A stretch of 64,000 nt of DNA from Flavobacteriales bacterium (GTDB lineage: Bacteria; Bacteroidota; Bacteroidia; Flavobacteriales; Flavobacteriaceae), in NCBI GenBank assembly GCA_020635875.1, contig JACJYY010000005.1:253342-317341 (forward strand), in the 5' to 3' direction. The translations under genes were made by a program, and so were the position numbers. Each line of letters begins with the position of its first letter. Position 1 is the stretch's first letter. The notes beneath the pieces are model-generated. The model did no database searches and had not been told where the DNA came from. It saw nothing but the letters and a program-made list of their open reading frames with translations. Below, in pieces: positions 39,895 to 50,572 of the stretch.

Positions 39895-42168
39895 CTAAAA
39901 TTTAAACCTCCAGCTTATAGATGGCAATATCCTATACATAACTTTATTTTGAGTTTTAATATTCGCTTGATTATTATCTGAATCTCCAGATATTTTTAAA
40001 AATATATAAATGGGATTTCCGATATTAAACATATTATAAATTGATACGTTTAGGGCATTTTCCTTCACTTTTGTCTTTTTTAAAAAATAAGTAACGGAAA
40101 TATCAGACCTTAAATAATTAGGCATTTGTGAATTATTATAATCACCATACTCTTTAACTGGATTACTATTTATAAAATACCATGAGGTAGGTGTTGTAAA
40201 CCTATTACCTGAACTAAAGGTTTGGGTAAACCCAAATGCCACTTTTTTTAAACTGTACGTCGAAACCCACGAAAAATTATGTCTCCTGTCAAATCGAGAA
40301 GGAAAAACAGCTCCTTCATTTATTTCCTCAAATTGTCTATTAGACCAACTCAAAGTGTAGCTTAACCATCCTGTATACTTTCCATAATTTTTCTTTAACA
40401 AAAATTCATATCCATGAGACTCTCCTGCACCAATTAGCAAATCATCCTGAATCGAGGACAATTCATTAAACTGAGTCAATCCATATGGATATTCTTGTAA
40501 ATTGTCCATTATTCGATAAAACCCCGCAAAAGACAACTCATATTGGCGACTAATTTCTGTGTGGTATCCTATCGTTATTTCATTTGATCTCAAAGGAGGA
40601 ACTTCAGACGAAGTTGCTATCCAGAAATCAGTTGGCAAACCCACACTAGATGATGTTAACAAGTTCAAATATTGATATTGCTGTAAATAAGCTAAATAAA
40701 GGCTCCCTTTTTCACCTAACAAATAAGTAAGACTTACTCTTGGTTCTAGGTTACGATATGACTCAAACAAGGCTTCATAATAGTTAAACCTAAGCCCTAA
40801 GTTAAGGCTTAATTTCTTTGTGAATTTTGATTTAGAGTCAGTAAATATTGAACACGTATAAGGTAAAATATTGGATGGCGTGTTGTGTATACTAACCCCT
40901 TCCAAATTTGTCACTTCGATATTTTGAGAATTTAATTTATATGCAGAAAAGTGTATTCCAGACACCAACTCTGTATTTAATAATTTATAGTTTACCTCTC
41001 CGAGGTACCCCATATCTTTTATAAAAGATTTATTCTTGACTAATAATTCTCCTTGATTCATTTTTAAAGCATTATTATACTCCGAATAGTAGATTGTATT
41101 ATTAAATGATGTGTTGTTATTTTTTTGATTTTTCCAAGTTATTGATGCTAAAGAATTACTCCAATCCAAATCAGCATTTAGAGACAATTCCTCCTCATCT
41201 ACTGAGAAGTTATCACCACTAGCAAAGACATTGACCGAAACACTATTTTTCTTATTTATATGTGAAATTAATGTAAAATTCAGATCATTAAAACGATACT
41301 TCATTTGAGCATCATCGTTGTTCCCTTTAAACAAGGAACCCATTACTTCATCAATATATGTCGTTCTTCCTGACAGATAAACTCCTGTATTTGGAGTTAT
41401 TGAAGTAGCCACCGTTAATTGTGATGCTAGCAATCCTATATTACCTTTTACACTAAAATCACTAGGAACACTATTTTCTGGCTGCACAACAATAGTAGAG
41501 CCTATTCTACCACCATGTTTTGCTTTTATATTAGTTTTATAAAAATCAACAGATTTTATGTGATCAGAATTATAAAACGGAAATAATCCTAATAAATGGG
41601 TTGTACCATAAACAGGAACTGATTCATATTTCATTAAATTATGACCTTGTTCTCCTCCTCGGATATAAATATAACCATTTGCATCTCCAGAATTTTGAAC
41701 CCCTGGAGTTAACTGTAAGGTTTTTAAAATATCCGTGACCCCCAATATAGTTGGGATTGACTTCATCTTTTCAGTAGATAGAGAAATATTCCCTTCGGAT
41801 AAACCAGAAACAGTTCGTGAATTTTCTTCAGCAAGCACTACCTCCTCAAGCTCTGTTACATTTTCATACAAAATAATATCTAATACATTACTGTCAGTTA
41901 ATTCAATTATTTTGTCAAAAGTAGTATAACCAATATGTCTAACTACAAGTCGTATCGTTGTTGAATTTACAACTACTTTATAAAAACCTAAAGAATCAGT
42001 TATCGTATGATAATCTTTTGTTTCTGCTTTTACAAAAACTGAAGCTCCTTGTAAAGCAATGCTTTCGTTATTTTTAACTTTGCCTTTTATCAAATATTCA
42101 TTTTGAGAACAGGTATCATGTACTGAAAAACAGAACACAACTATTAGCAATACTCTCAAAAATCTCAT
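39895..42168 (-). CDS. TonB-dependent receptor with carboxypeptidase-like domain
   Basis: This is an outer-membrane receptor of 757 residues. A signal peptide (about 1-21) is followed by a CarboxypepD_reg-like beta-sandwich (about 24-105, IKGKVKNNESIALQGASV), a plug domain (about 130-230, with GYIYIRGGEQGHN) and a beta-barrel to the end. SusC-type receptors have this layout, but this one is shorter than typical SusC and pairs with DUF4249 rather than SusD. Import would be energised by TonB-ExbBD. The preceding gene ends 6 bases upstream, so the giant T9SS protein is probably co-transcribed. Confidence 0.9.
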   Translation of the reverse strand: MRFLRVLLIVVFCFSVHDTCSQNEYLIKGKVKNNESIALQGASVFVKAETKDYHTITDSLGFYKVVVNSTTIRLVVRHIGYTTFDKIIELTDSNVLDIILYENVTELEEVVLAEENSRTVSGLSEGNISLSTEKMKSIPTILGVTDILKTLQLTPGVQNSGDANGYIYIRGGEQGHNLMKYESVPVYGTTHLLGLFPFYNSDHIKSVDFYKTNIKAKHGGRIGSTIVVQPENSVPSDFSVKGNIGLLASQLTVATSITPNTGVYLSGRTTYIDEVMGSLFKGNNDDAQMKYRFNDLNFTLISHINKKNSVSVNVFASGDNFSVDEEELSLNADLDWSNSLASITWKNQKNNNTSFNNTIYYSEYNNALKMNQGELLVKNKSFIKDMGYLGEVNYKLLNTELVSGIHFSAYKLNSQNIEVTNLEGVSIHNTPSNILPYTCSIFTDSKSKFTKKLSLNLGLRFNYYEALFESYRNLEPRVSLTYLLGEKGSLYLAYLQQYQYLNLLTSSSVGLPTDFWIATSSEVPPLRSNEITIGYHTEISRQYELSFAGFYRIMDNLQEYPYGLTQFNELSSIQDDLLIGAGESHGYEFLLKKNYGKYTGWLSYTLSWSNRQFEEINEGAVFPSRFDRRHNFSWVSTYSLKKVAFGFTQTFSSGNRFTTPTSWYFINSNPVKEYGDYNNSQMPNYLRSDISVTYFLKKTKVKENALNVSIYNMFNIGNPIYIFLKISGDSDNNQANIKTQNKVMYRILPSISWRFKF

Positions 42169-42174
42169 ATTTTC

Positions 42175-45100
42175 CTACCTCTTCAGGGCAAAGTGTGATC
42201 TAAACTCTTTAATCTCTTTGTTTTCCTCAAATTGTACTCTGAACCAATAGTCCGTTGCGGGCATTGGATTGCCTCTAAAGGTACCGTCCCAGCCTTTGTC
42301 TTCATTGACTTGCATCTCTTTTAAGAGTTTGCCATATCGGTCGTAGATGTATACTCTGGCATTACTCTGACTCTCTAAGCCTACTATGTGCCACTCATCA
42401 TTGATCCCATCTCCATTGGGCGTAAAGTATTTCATGTAGGTCGTCGCGTATAGGTTTGCGGTAATCGGTAAACCTTGACAACCGCGCTTGTCTTGTACGC
42501 CTACTTGGTGTAAGCCTGGAGCTACATTCTCAAAATACGCACTGTCTTGGAATGGGCCTCCGTCTATCTGATACTCGTAGTCGCCTGATCCTATTACTTC
42601 GACTTTTACGGTATAGCTGTCTTGACTGAACTGTGGATCTACTGTGTAGGCTTTTACGATCGTCGCTTGTGAGCTTAATACTACGTTTACGGCTATTTCG
42701 TCACTAGCGCATGGTGTACTTCTACTGGTGGCTATTACGGTGTATTTCCCTGGTGCGATTGCCGTGTACTTTGAGCCTGTAGCCCCTGTGATGATTTGTC
42801 CGTCTAACTTCCACTCAAAGGTATGGGTGGCTTCTACTAACTTAGTGTCTATTACTGCGGTACTGCCTGGCAGTAGGATGCCTGTGTCGGGATCGCTACA
42901 GATGATGTACTCTGGGTCTGGCTTTGGCTCTGGTTTTAGTTTTACTTCTAGGTTCAGCTCTTGTCGGGTGTCTTCACAGCCGTCGGCTCTGGTGACTTTG
43001 ATGTAGATCTTTTCTTTGTTTTTGCTGTTAACATACTTGGTCGGGTCGGCTATGGGCTGACTTAACTTGTCGTTGTTCTTTACTTTGTAATAACTAAAGC
43101 TGTGGATACTGGCGTCTAATCCATCTAGTATGGCTGTTTCGTACTGGGTTAAATCTATCTCGGCTTCTAAGAGACTGCTGCCTGGGGTAGATGGGGTTCC
43201 GCAGGCTTGTATGTCATCATGGGCTTTGAGGTTGATTGACTCGCCTACTACTAGGTTGAAGTTTCGCGTTACGTAACAGTCTGCTCCTTTTTGCTGGATG
43301 CGTACCCATACTTCTTCTGGGCTTGTTATGCTGCCTCTACTTACATAGGGACTGTTTAACTGCGTGTCTATCGCGCCTGCTTCGGCTGCAGCTTCTGTCC
43401 CATAGTAGGTTAAATCGTATTTTCCTACATTGGCTGAACCTCCTAATATGGTGGCATTGTACTCTTGTAGGTCATAGGCGTAGCTACCGTCGTTGTTCGG
43501 ACTGCATTGTACGTAATCGGGTATGCTCGATGGTTCTGGTAAGGCGAGTACTTTTAGCTCTAAGGGTACTACGCTGGAACAGCCTGTTAGGTCATACTCG
43601 GCTCTTACATAAATGGTTTGTTCGTATAAATCGGTGTTCTCGAAGGCGGTAGGAGTGGTGATTTGATTGTCTGTTCCGCCTTCTTTTGCGCTGGCTTCTG
43701 TGGTGTAATAACTTAAGCTTACGCTGCCTTCTTGGTTCTCGATCTCGATCTGACGTTCGGTTAAGTCAAAGAGGGCTATTCCGTCGCCTGTGCTTTGATT
43801 GGTGCTTGCATCGTCTTTGTCACAGATCTCCAATGGCGCGGGTTGCTCGGGTGTTGGGTTGTTGTTTACCCTCAAGATTAAATTGCTTATCGCGGCACAC
43901 TGGCTGTCTTGATCAATAACTCGGACATATATCGTTTGTTTGTTGATTGTATTCTCATAGGCTATGGGGTTTTTGATATTGGCATTGCTTCCGCTTTTAG
44001 CGTCTGCTTCTGTCTCGTAAAATAATAAATCATAGCCTTGGGTTGCGCCTTGGGTAATAAGGCTTATTTGACTGGTCAAATCAAAGGTCGTTTTTTCGTC
44101 TTTGGTCTCATCGTCACAAATGGAGTACTCTATGCTTTTCGCTGGCTCTGGCTGTGGATTGACTTTCAGCGTTATGGCTATGCTTCTGCTACAGTCGGTT
44201 TGCTTGTGGCGTAGTGCTGCCCAGATTTGTTGTGGGGATGCGCTTGGCGTGGTCACTTGGTTTACCGTGTTCTCAAAATGCTTCGGATCGGCTATCGGGT
44301 TCACATTGTTCTGTGCGTCTGCCTCACTGATGTGATAGGTGATCTCTAAATTGGTTTTGCTTTGATTTGCGTAGATGGTGGCTTCGTGCTGGGTTAAATC
44401 AAATTGGGCTAGGCCGTCGTTTTGTTTGCCTGTACTTAAATCATCGCATTCTTCTAATGGAGCTAATTTTACGGGTACTTGTGGACTTGGCTCGGCTCTT
44501 AATGTTACGGGTACTACGCGGACACAACCTGTCGTGTTATGCTTGGCTGCGGCGTAGATCGTGATGCCGTTCTTTGCGTTTTGGATGTTTTTGTAGGTTA
44601 TCTCTCCTGTGGTTGGATCCTCGGCAATGGCGTTGGCTACGATTAATGCGTCTGCTTGGGTTTCATGGTAGCTGATCTTTACATTCGCACCGTCTTTGTC
44701 GGCAATCTCTGTACTTAGTGTTTCTAATGGAAACACTGCAAAGCCATCGGCGTCTGGGTCACAGGATATCAGTGGCTCTGATGGGGCTTTGGGGCTTGGC
44801 AATGGGTCTACGCGTATGTCTAAAATGGTTGTACTGTAACAGCCTGTGGTTGGGTGTTCTACGCGTACGTGGACGCTCTCTACTGCTCCTAGACTGCTCT
44901 TGTTGATATAGGACTCTGGGGTACTGATGGCTTTTACTTTGTTTTCTGCGTCTGATTTACTGGTGTAATACGTGACTTCCATCGGTATAGTCGTCGCTCC
45001 TGTAATCTCGCTCTCTCTGGTTTTTAGGTTAAAGACTTCTTTGCCGTCGCCTGGGTTGTTATCATCGCAGACTACGTATAAAGCAGGTTCTACTACTACT

Positions 45101-48100
45101 GGGCGTTGGGCGACTTCTAATTCGATGGGTTCGATACTACTACAGCCTGTGGCGGTTTCGGTAACTTTCATATAGATGGTCTCCGTTACGCTTTGATTGG
45201 TGTAGTTGGTCTTGTTGGCTATGGCGCTCGTGCCTGCCTCGGCATTGGATAGGCTTTGGTAATAGCTTACTGTATGTAGGGTTTTGTTTAGGTTTTTTAG
45301 TACTTCTGATTCTTTGCTAGTTAAATCAAAGCCTTCTTTTTTATCGCCTGGGTTATTGACATCACACATGATAAATGCGGTGGCTTTTTCTGTCCTTGGG
45401 GTGTTTTTTACTTTTAACGCTTGGTTGACTATTATGTAACAGCCTTCGGCGTTTTCTACTCGGGCATAAATCGTTTGATCGTAACGGTCTCTGTTGCTGT
45501 ACGGACTTGTTTTGCTTAATGGTTTTATAGAGGCTACGGCATCGGATGGGGTTTCGTGGTAGGTCAGGGTCATGCCTGTTTGACTTCCTAATATCCCTGC
45601 ATCGGCATCGCCCAAAGTAAAGACTCCAAAGCCATCGCTGTTGGGGTCACAGTATTCTAAAGCTGGGGGGGTAACTTTTGTAGGGCCGTTTCTGACTTCT
45701 AGGGTCAATTCTACTTCTGTGCTACAACCGTTGCTGTCTGTCACTCTAGCAAATACTACCTGTGGATCACTGGTGTTGGTATAGTTATTCTTGTTCAGTG
45801 GACTCATGTTCGATTGGGCATCTGCTAAGGTTAAATGATAACTTACCCCTAAACTCGAATTGTTATTCGTTAGCACTAAATCTTGGGTGCGTAACTCAAA
45901 GTCCCCTACACCATCAACACCCGTACTACAAACTTCGTAAGTAGCTGGTACAACATTCGGCATAGCGCTCTCATCGATAATAGTCACTGTGTTACTGGTG
46001 CGTGAACAGCCTGTTGTCGTATTGGTGATCGTTAATACATAATCGCCCGGCTGGTCTACTGTTATCTGGATGCCTGTGTCGCTACCTACTATATTACCAT
46101 TGGTCGTCGTCCATAAATACGTGTAATTAGAACCTACGTCTGAACCTTGACTGTCAATGAGGGCTTGCTTATTTGAACAGCCTAAATCATTCAATTTTTT
46201 GATTGTCGCAACAGCAGGGGTTTCGTCGCGCTCTACTTGTACGGTTTTAGTAGCTGGACAGCCTGGTTTAGTGGTGTCAGTTACCGTCAGGGTGTACGTT
46301 CCTGGCTGGTCTACCACAGCGGATGATGTGGTTGATCCACTTACAATGTTGCCTCCTCCTGATGTTGTCCATTGGTAGGTTATGGTCGGCCCTGTCGTAG
46401 AAGCCGAACCGTCTAGGGTTACTGACAACACACTACACGTTAATTTAGTAGGTACAGCAATAGTAACTTGTGGATCTGTAACATCGGATTCAACTTTTAC
46501 CGTATTGCTCGATTGACAGCCATTATCTGAATTAGTGATGGTCAATAAATACGTATCAGGAGCTGTTGCTGTAAGAGTTTGCGATGTACCCACTGTAGTT
46601 CCTTTAGAATCTTTCCACTCATACGAAAAATTGGTGCCTGTAGATGAACCTGTTGTAGTAACGGTTACCGATTGCACTGTACAAGTCAGTTTATCAGTAG
46701 GTGTTTGAATCACAACAGTAGGTTTGGTAGTATCTTGTACAACTGTTTTAGTACCTGTTCCCGTACAACTATTACTACTGTTCTCTATGGTAAGCGTATA
46801 GGTGTCTGCTGTATTTACAGTCAGCTGTGTAGCTGAAACATCTTGACCTCTCAACAATTCCGTTCCTGAGGAATTAGTCCAAATATAAGTGATATTGGCT
46901 GCTGGGGCTGGTGTTGAAGCACTTGCATCAAGTGTCAAACTAGTTGTAGTACATGTCAAAGCCACTGGGTCGGCTATAGATACCGATGGTTTGTTGCTAT
47001 CTTCTTCTATCGTAATCGCATTGGAAGTATCAGAACAACCCGCAGGACTTGTGACCACCAATCGATAGGTTCCTGCACCGCCAACAGATATAGTATTATT
47101 GGTTTCTCCTCCTATATCCACACCATCTCTTTGCCATTGATATTGCCCTGCACTTGACCCCGATCCATCTAAAGTAATTGGGGTACCTGTACAGTTAATG
47201 ATTGTAGTAGCTGGATTAGCCACTGTCGCAGAAGCATCCGCTACAATTACATCTATTTGAGCTCGGGGACTTTCACAAGTTCCTTCCACTTGAACTACAT
47301 AATAACTTGTGGTTCCTGCATTCGCTGAACTTGGAGTAGGGGCTGATGAACTCCCTGTTCCGCCAGTCGCTTGTGTATACCATAATAGAGTATTACCCGA
47401 AGCCACAGAAGTCATGTCAACTGCACTTGCTAACGATACTGTTGCATCTCCCACACAATAATTTACATTATCAACCGTTGGAGCAGGAGAACCAATACCA
47501 ATACTTGGTACAGTGACTGATTGAAAAGACTCACATGGAATTGTAAAAATACCCGACGATTGGATGCTAACAGAAACTCTATAATCACCTGGTTCCGTTA
47601 ATTTTGCCGTAGCATTATTAATATTCAAATCCTTCTCTACCGTCCCTCCATTCATTTTTTCCCACTTGTAAACATATTTAGTTGTCCCTGCATTTTTAAC
47701 AGATACGGTAACTTCGCTAACAGTACAAGAAATAGGAACAGGATCTGGTATTGGGTCAAGCTGAGGTCTATCCTTAGCTAGAATTGTGACTGTATCATCC
47801 GTACCAGGAGCTAAACTTTGACAATCCGTCAGGGTTGGCACCCATTTTACCACAAACTGATTATTGTAAATCAAATTGGTAATATCTGTCGTTTTCGATG
47901 TTGGGTTTACAATGGTGGCAAATCCCTGCAACCTCTTCCACTCACCTGGTACTGAACTTGTAGTAGTAACCTGAGTGGTCTGTTCCTCACATAGAGGTAT
48001 ATCATCTGAAACTGTAAATGAAATTGTTTCTGGAGTGCAGCCACCTGTTAAAGAAATGTCATCAATGGCAAAATCATAGCCCTCATCTTCTGCTCCTATT

Positions 48101-48606
48101 GATGTTAACTCTATTCTTACAAATCTTTCTCCTGAGCCACTTGGTGTAAAGGTATGCGTTACTTTAGTCCAGTCACCACTTGATTGTACCGTATGCGTTT
48201 GAGTGCTACATCCACATTGATCTGTTGGATTAAACTGAATCGTAGCCTCAATATTATTGTTTATGTTAACATCCTTAACAAAGTAAGAAAACACATATTC
48301 AGTACCTCCTTGCAATTTTATACTACCTGGGGTTTGCCAAAACTTCTTGTTTGAATCAGATGATGAATCAACAATAAGCATATTTCCTGAACCACTGTTA
48401 TCAGCAGAATCGATGAAATGTTTTGGGTTATATATTTGTGGATTACTTGATACACCTGCACTACCGGGTAAACCATTTGTGTCATAGTGACTTTCGAATC
48501 CTCCCGTTCCTTCAAAATCGCCATTTGTTAATAGATTTTGTTGCCCTAGTAATCCTTGCTGAACAAAAATCAGCAATAATAAATATAAAGTGTATTGTTG
48601 TTTCAT
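42175..48606 (-). CDS. Giant repeat-rich surface protein with T9SS type B (gliding-type) sorting domain
   Basis: The 2143-residue protein has a signal peptide (about 1-21), a carbohydrate-binding-like sandwich opening NLLTNGDFEGTGGF (about 22-190), an Ig-like region, then about five Ig/PKD-like repeats of roughly 85 residues (for example KLTCSVLSVTLDGSAS). About ten repeats of roughly 100 residues follow, each with a CD or CS pair, an FDLT-like strand, an IYVRV-like strand and a GC. It ends with FTPNGDGINDEWHIVGLE, the type B sorting domain. The 3' two-thirds is GC-richer than the 5' part. It is first in a run with a TonB receptor and DUF4249. Adhesin or binding scaffold is inferred. Confidence 0.9.
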   Translation of the reverse strand: MKQQYTLYLLLLIFVQQGLLGQQNLLTNGDFEGTGGFESHYDTNGLPGSAGVSSNPQIYNPKHFIDSADNSGSGNMLIVDSSSDSNKKFWQTPGSIKLQGGTEYVFSYFVKDVNINNNIEATIQFNPTDQCGCSTQTHTVQSSGDWTKVTHTFTPSGSGERFVRIELTSIGAEDEGYDFAIDDISLTGGCTPETISFTVSDDIPLCEEQTTQVTTTSSVPGEWKRLQGFATIVNPTSKTTDITNLIYNNQFVVKWVPTLTDCQSLAPGTDDTVTILAKDRPQLDPIPDPVPISCTVSEVTVSVKNAGTTKYVYKWEKMNGGTVEKDLNINNATAKLTEPGDYRVSVSIQSSGIFTIPCESFQSVTVPSIGIGSPAPTVDNVNYCVGDATVSLASAVDMTSVASGNTLLWYTQATGGTGSSSAPTPSSANAGTTSYYVVQVEGTCESPRAQIDVIVADASATVANPATTIINCTGTPITLDGSGSSAGQYQWQRDGVDIGGETNNTISVGGAGTYRLVVTSPAGCSDTSNAITIEEDSNKPSVSIADPVALTCTTTSLTLDASASTPAPAANITYIWTNSSGTELLRGQDVSATQLTVNTADTYTLTIENSSNSCTGTGTKTVVQDTTKPTVVIQTPTDKLTCTVQSVTVTTTGSSTGTNFSYEWKDSKGTTVGTSQTLTATAPDTYLLTITNSDNGCQSSNTVKVESDVTDPQVTIAVPTKLTCSVLSVTLDGSASTTGPTITYQWTTSGGGNIVSGSTTSSAVVDQPGTYTLTVTDTTKPGCPATKTVQVERDETPAVATIKKLNDLGCSNKQALIDSQGSDVGSNYTYLWTTTNGNIVGSDTGIQITVDQPGDYVLTITNTTTGCSRTSNTVTIIDESAMPNVVPATYEVCSTGVDGVGDFELRTQDLVLTNNNSSLGVSYHLTLADAQSNMSPLNKNNYTNTSDPQVVFARVTDSNGCSTEVELTLEVRNGPTKVTPPALEYCDPNSDGFGVFTLGDADAGILGSQTGMTLTYHETPSDAVASIKPLSKTSPYSNRDRYDQTIYARVENAEGCYIIVNQALKVKNTPRTEKATAFIMCDVNNPGDKKEGFDLTSKESEVLKNLNKTLHTVSYYQSLSNAEAGTSAIANKTNYTNQSVTETIYMKVTETATGCSSIEPIELEVAQRPVVVEPALYVVCDDNNPGDGKEVFNLKTRESEITGATTIPMEVTYYTSKSDAENKVKAISTPESYINKSSLGAVESVHVRVEHPTTGCYSTTILDIRVDPLPSPKAPSEPLISCDPDADGFAVFPLETLSTEIADKDGANVKISYHETQADALIVANAIAEDPTTGEITYKNIQNAKNGITIYAAAKHNTTGCVRVVPVTLRAEPSPQVPVKLAPLEECDDLSTGKQNDGLAQFDLTQHEATIYANQSKTNLEITYHISEADAQNNVNPIADPKHFENTVNQVTTPSASPQQIWAALRHKQTDCSRSIAITLKVNPQPEPAKSIEYSICDDETKDEKTTFDLTSQISLITQGATQGYDLLFYETEADAKSGSNANIKNPIAYENTINKQTIYVRVIDQDSQCAAISNLILRVNNNPTPEQPAPLEICDKDDASTNQSTGDGIALFDLTERQIEIENQEGSVSLSYYTTEASAKEGGTDNQITTPTAFENTDLYEQTIYVRAEYDLTGCSSVVPLELKVLALPEPSSIPDYVQCSPNNDGSYAYDLQEYNATILGGSANVGKYDLTYYGTEAAAEAGAIDTQLNSPYVSRGSITSPEEVWVRIQQKGADCYVTRNFNLVVGESINLKAHDDIQACGTPSTPGSSLLEAEIDLTQYETAILDGLDASIHSFSYYKVKNNDKLSQPIADPTKYVNSKNKEKIYIKVTRADGCEDTRQELNLEVKLKPEPKPDPEYIICSDPDTGILLPGSTAVIDTKLVEATHTFEWKLDGQIITGATGSKYTAIAPGKYTVIATSRSTPCASDEIAVNVVLSSQATIVKAYTVDPQFSQDSYTVKVEVIGSGDYEYQIDGGPFQDSAYFENVAPGLHQVGVQDKRGCQGLPITANLYATTYMKYFTPNGDGINDEWHIVGLESQSNARVYIYDRYGKLLKEMQVNEDKGWDGTFRGNPMPATDYWFRVQFEENKEIKEFRSHFALKR

Positions 48607-48688
48607 AAGTCTTATACTTTTGCTGGGATAATAGATAACGCCTGTTTTGTAAACCGTCTAATTTATTAAATTATTCATTTTTAACTAG

Positions 48689-50572
48689 TTAATTATTTGT
48701 TAACTGGTAAATATTATTGTCTTTATTGGTATCTGCCATTTGCATGGTTGGATCAATGATAATGGCCAAAATTTCTTTTTTTGGTTTAGGTATTTCGAAT
48801 GAATAAGTCGGAAAAGCCCATGGCCAATCTTCTAAAACCGTTCGTTTTACTTTTGGGTACGGGTTTTCTTTCACATAACGCATCATGCGCAACGGAATAT
48901 GAAAGGACTCCTGAGAATGATCCTCATACACGACAAAAATGTCCAAAGGCATTGGCATATTCCCAATACGCTCCAGGACTACTTTAGTTTGTTCTCCTTC
49001 TTCCTTAACCTCTTTGATATTATAATCAATCGTATTAGTCGTTTTGGTCCAATCCGTTAGATACCAATCCAAGTGCGCTCCAGAGACTTTTTCCGCTATT
49101 CTTTTAAAATCATTAGGAGTCGGATGCGTAAACTGAAACTGTTTGTAATACTCACGTAAAGTTTTTACCAAATTCTCTTGACCTATCAAATACGCCAATT
49201 GACTCAGAAATATCGTCCCTTTACTGTACGCATTAATACCATAACTTAAGTTGTCTAAATAACGATCGGCATGCGTCGTTAAAGGTTGTTCAGTGGTTTT
49301 CTCTATTAAATAAAAATAGTTTTTGTATGCTGAACTAAACGTAGTCGGTTCTTCTTTCTCCATTACCTCATCCATCGCCAATTCAGATACATACGATGTA
49401 AAACCTTCATCCATCCATGGATGCTTAGCTTCGTTAGTAGCCAATACATGCTGAAACCACGAATGTGCCATTTCGTGAGCGGTTACACCCACTAAACTCC
49501 CAAACTTACGCTCGCCAGTAATCAACGTACACATCGCATATTCCATACCTCCGTCTCCACCTTGAATAATAGAGTATTGATCGTAAGGATAATCACCAAT
49601 TAAACTGTTATAAAATTGCATCAGTCGAACTGCTTTAGGTTGTAGTTTTTGCCAGTTTTCAATGATTTCTTTATTGTTTTTGTACAAAAAATGCAATACC
49701 GGTCCGTTTTCTACCTGCACTTTGTCATGCAAATAGTCTGGGTCTGCCGCCCAAGTAAAATCATGCACTTTAGGGGCGTAAAAATGCCATGTTAATTGCT
49801 TTGTTCTTCTTTTGTGCTTTATGGCAACACCTTCGTCTTGGTAACCGTAGCCTATTTCATTGGCATTTTGGAGATATCCAGAACCTCCCAAAATATAGTC
49901 TTTGTCAATGGTGATTTTTACATCAAAATTCCCAAACTCACCATGAAACTCTCTCCCGATATAAGGGTCAGTATGCCAACCTTCAAAATCATACACCGCC
50001 ATCTTAGGATACCATTGGGTCATTGACAAAGCAACACCCTCTTTATTATTTCGACCTGATCGTCTAATTTGCGTAGGCACTTGACCTTCAAACTCCAAAT
50101 AAAACACCGTAGTAGTGTTAGGTTGGATTGGCGTTTTTAAGTCCACTTCCAAAACAGTCCCCGACAACTTCGTCTTAAGTGTGTCTTTTCCTTGAAGGAT
50201 AAATGGAATTTTTAAATAGCCTACCTCATCAGGCTTAAGCGTTTTGATTTTGCTTATTTTTTCTTCTTGCTCTCCATTTTTGATCACATGCACCATACGA
50301 TCATCTGGGTCATGCACATGTTGTAAGCGAATATCCATTTCGCTCCCAGGCTGAAAGGCATTATTGTACAAATGAAAATAGACTTTGTTGAGTGTGTCCT
50401 TCGAATTATTAGTATACAACAAATGTTGAGTCCCAGTGTATTGGAAACTCTCAACAACCATTTGCACCTCCATCTTGTAATCCACATGCTGTTGCCAATA
50501 GGTTACCCGTTCTTGCTGCCCATAAGCAGTAAAAACCAGCAGTAATATTCCTATTTGTAACAGTCTATTCAT
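48689..50572 (-). CDS. M1-family zinc aminopeptidase, exported
   Basis: The 627-residue protein starts with a signal peptide (about 1-18). The zinc motif HEMAHSWFQ is followed by the third ligand glutamate in WMDEGFTSYV, the HExxH-x18-E spacing of gluzincins. GGMEYAM stands for the family's GxMEN aminopeptidase loop with a different last residue (Y). M1 enzymes remove N-terminal amino acids from peptides. The start codon is directly adjacent to the S8 protease stop codon (no gap), so the two are probably translated together. A secreted peptide-utilisation role is inferred. Confidence 0.92.
   Translation of the reverse strand: MNRLLQIGILLLVFTAYGQQERVTYWQQHVDYKMEVQMVVESFQYTGTQHLLYTNNSKDTLNKVYFHLYNNAFQPGSEMDIRLQHVHDPDDRMVHVIKNGEQEEKISKIKTLKPDEVGYLKIPFILQGKDTLKTKLSGTVLEVDLKTPIQPNTTTVFYLEFEGQVPTQIRRSGRNNKEGVALSMTQWYPKMAVYDFEGWHTDPYIGREFHGEFGNFDVKITIDKDYILGGSGYLQNANEIGYGYQDEGVAIKHKRRTKQLTWHFYAPKVHDFTWAADPDYLHDKVQVENGPVLHFLYKNNKEIIENWQKLQPKAVRLMQFYNSLIGDYPYDQYSIIQGGDGGMEYAMCTLITGERKFGSLVGVTAHEMAHSWFQHVLATNEAKHPWMDEGFTSYVSELAMDEVMEKEEPTTFSSAYKNYFYLIEKTTEQPLTTHADRYLDNLSYGINAYSKGTIFLSQLAYLIGQENLVKTLREYYKQFQFTHPTPNDFKRIAEKVSGAHLDWYLTDWTKTTNTIDYNIKEVKEEGEQTKVVLERIGNMPMPLDIFVVYEDHSQESFHIPLRMMRYVKENPYPKVKRTVLEDWPWAFPTYSFEIPKPKKEILAIIIDPTMQMADTNKDNNIYQLTNN

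Noticed and set aside
43323..45175. Several open frames of 60-110 codons on the plus strand inside the giant surface gene.
   Set aside because: They are antisense shadows of a higher-GC repeat-rich gene, with no plausible signals or domains.
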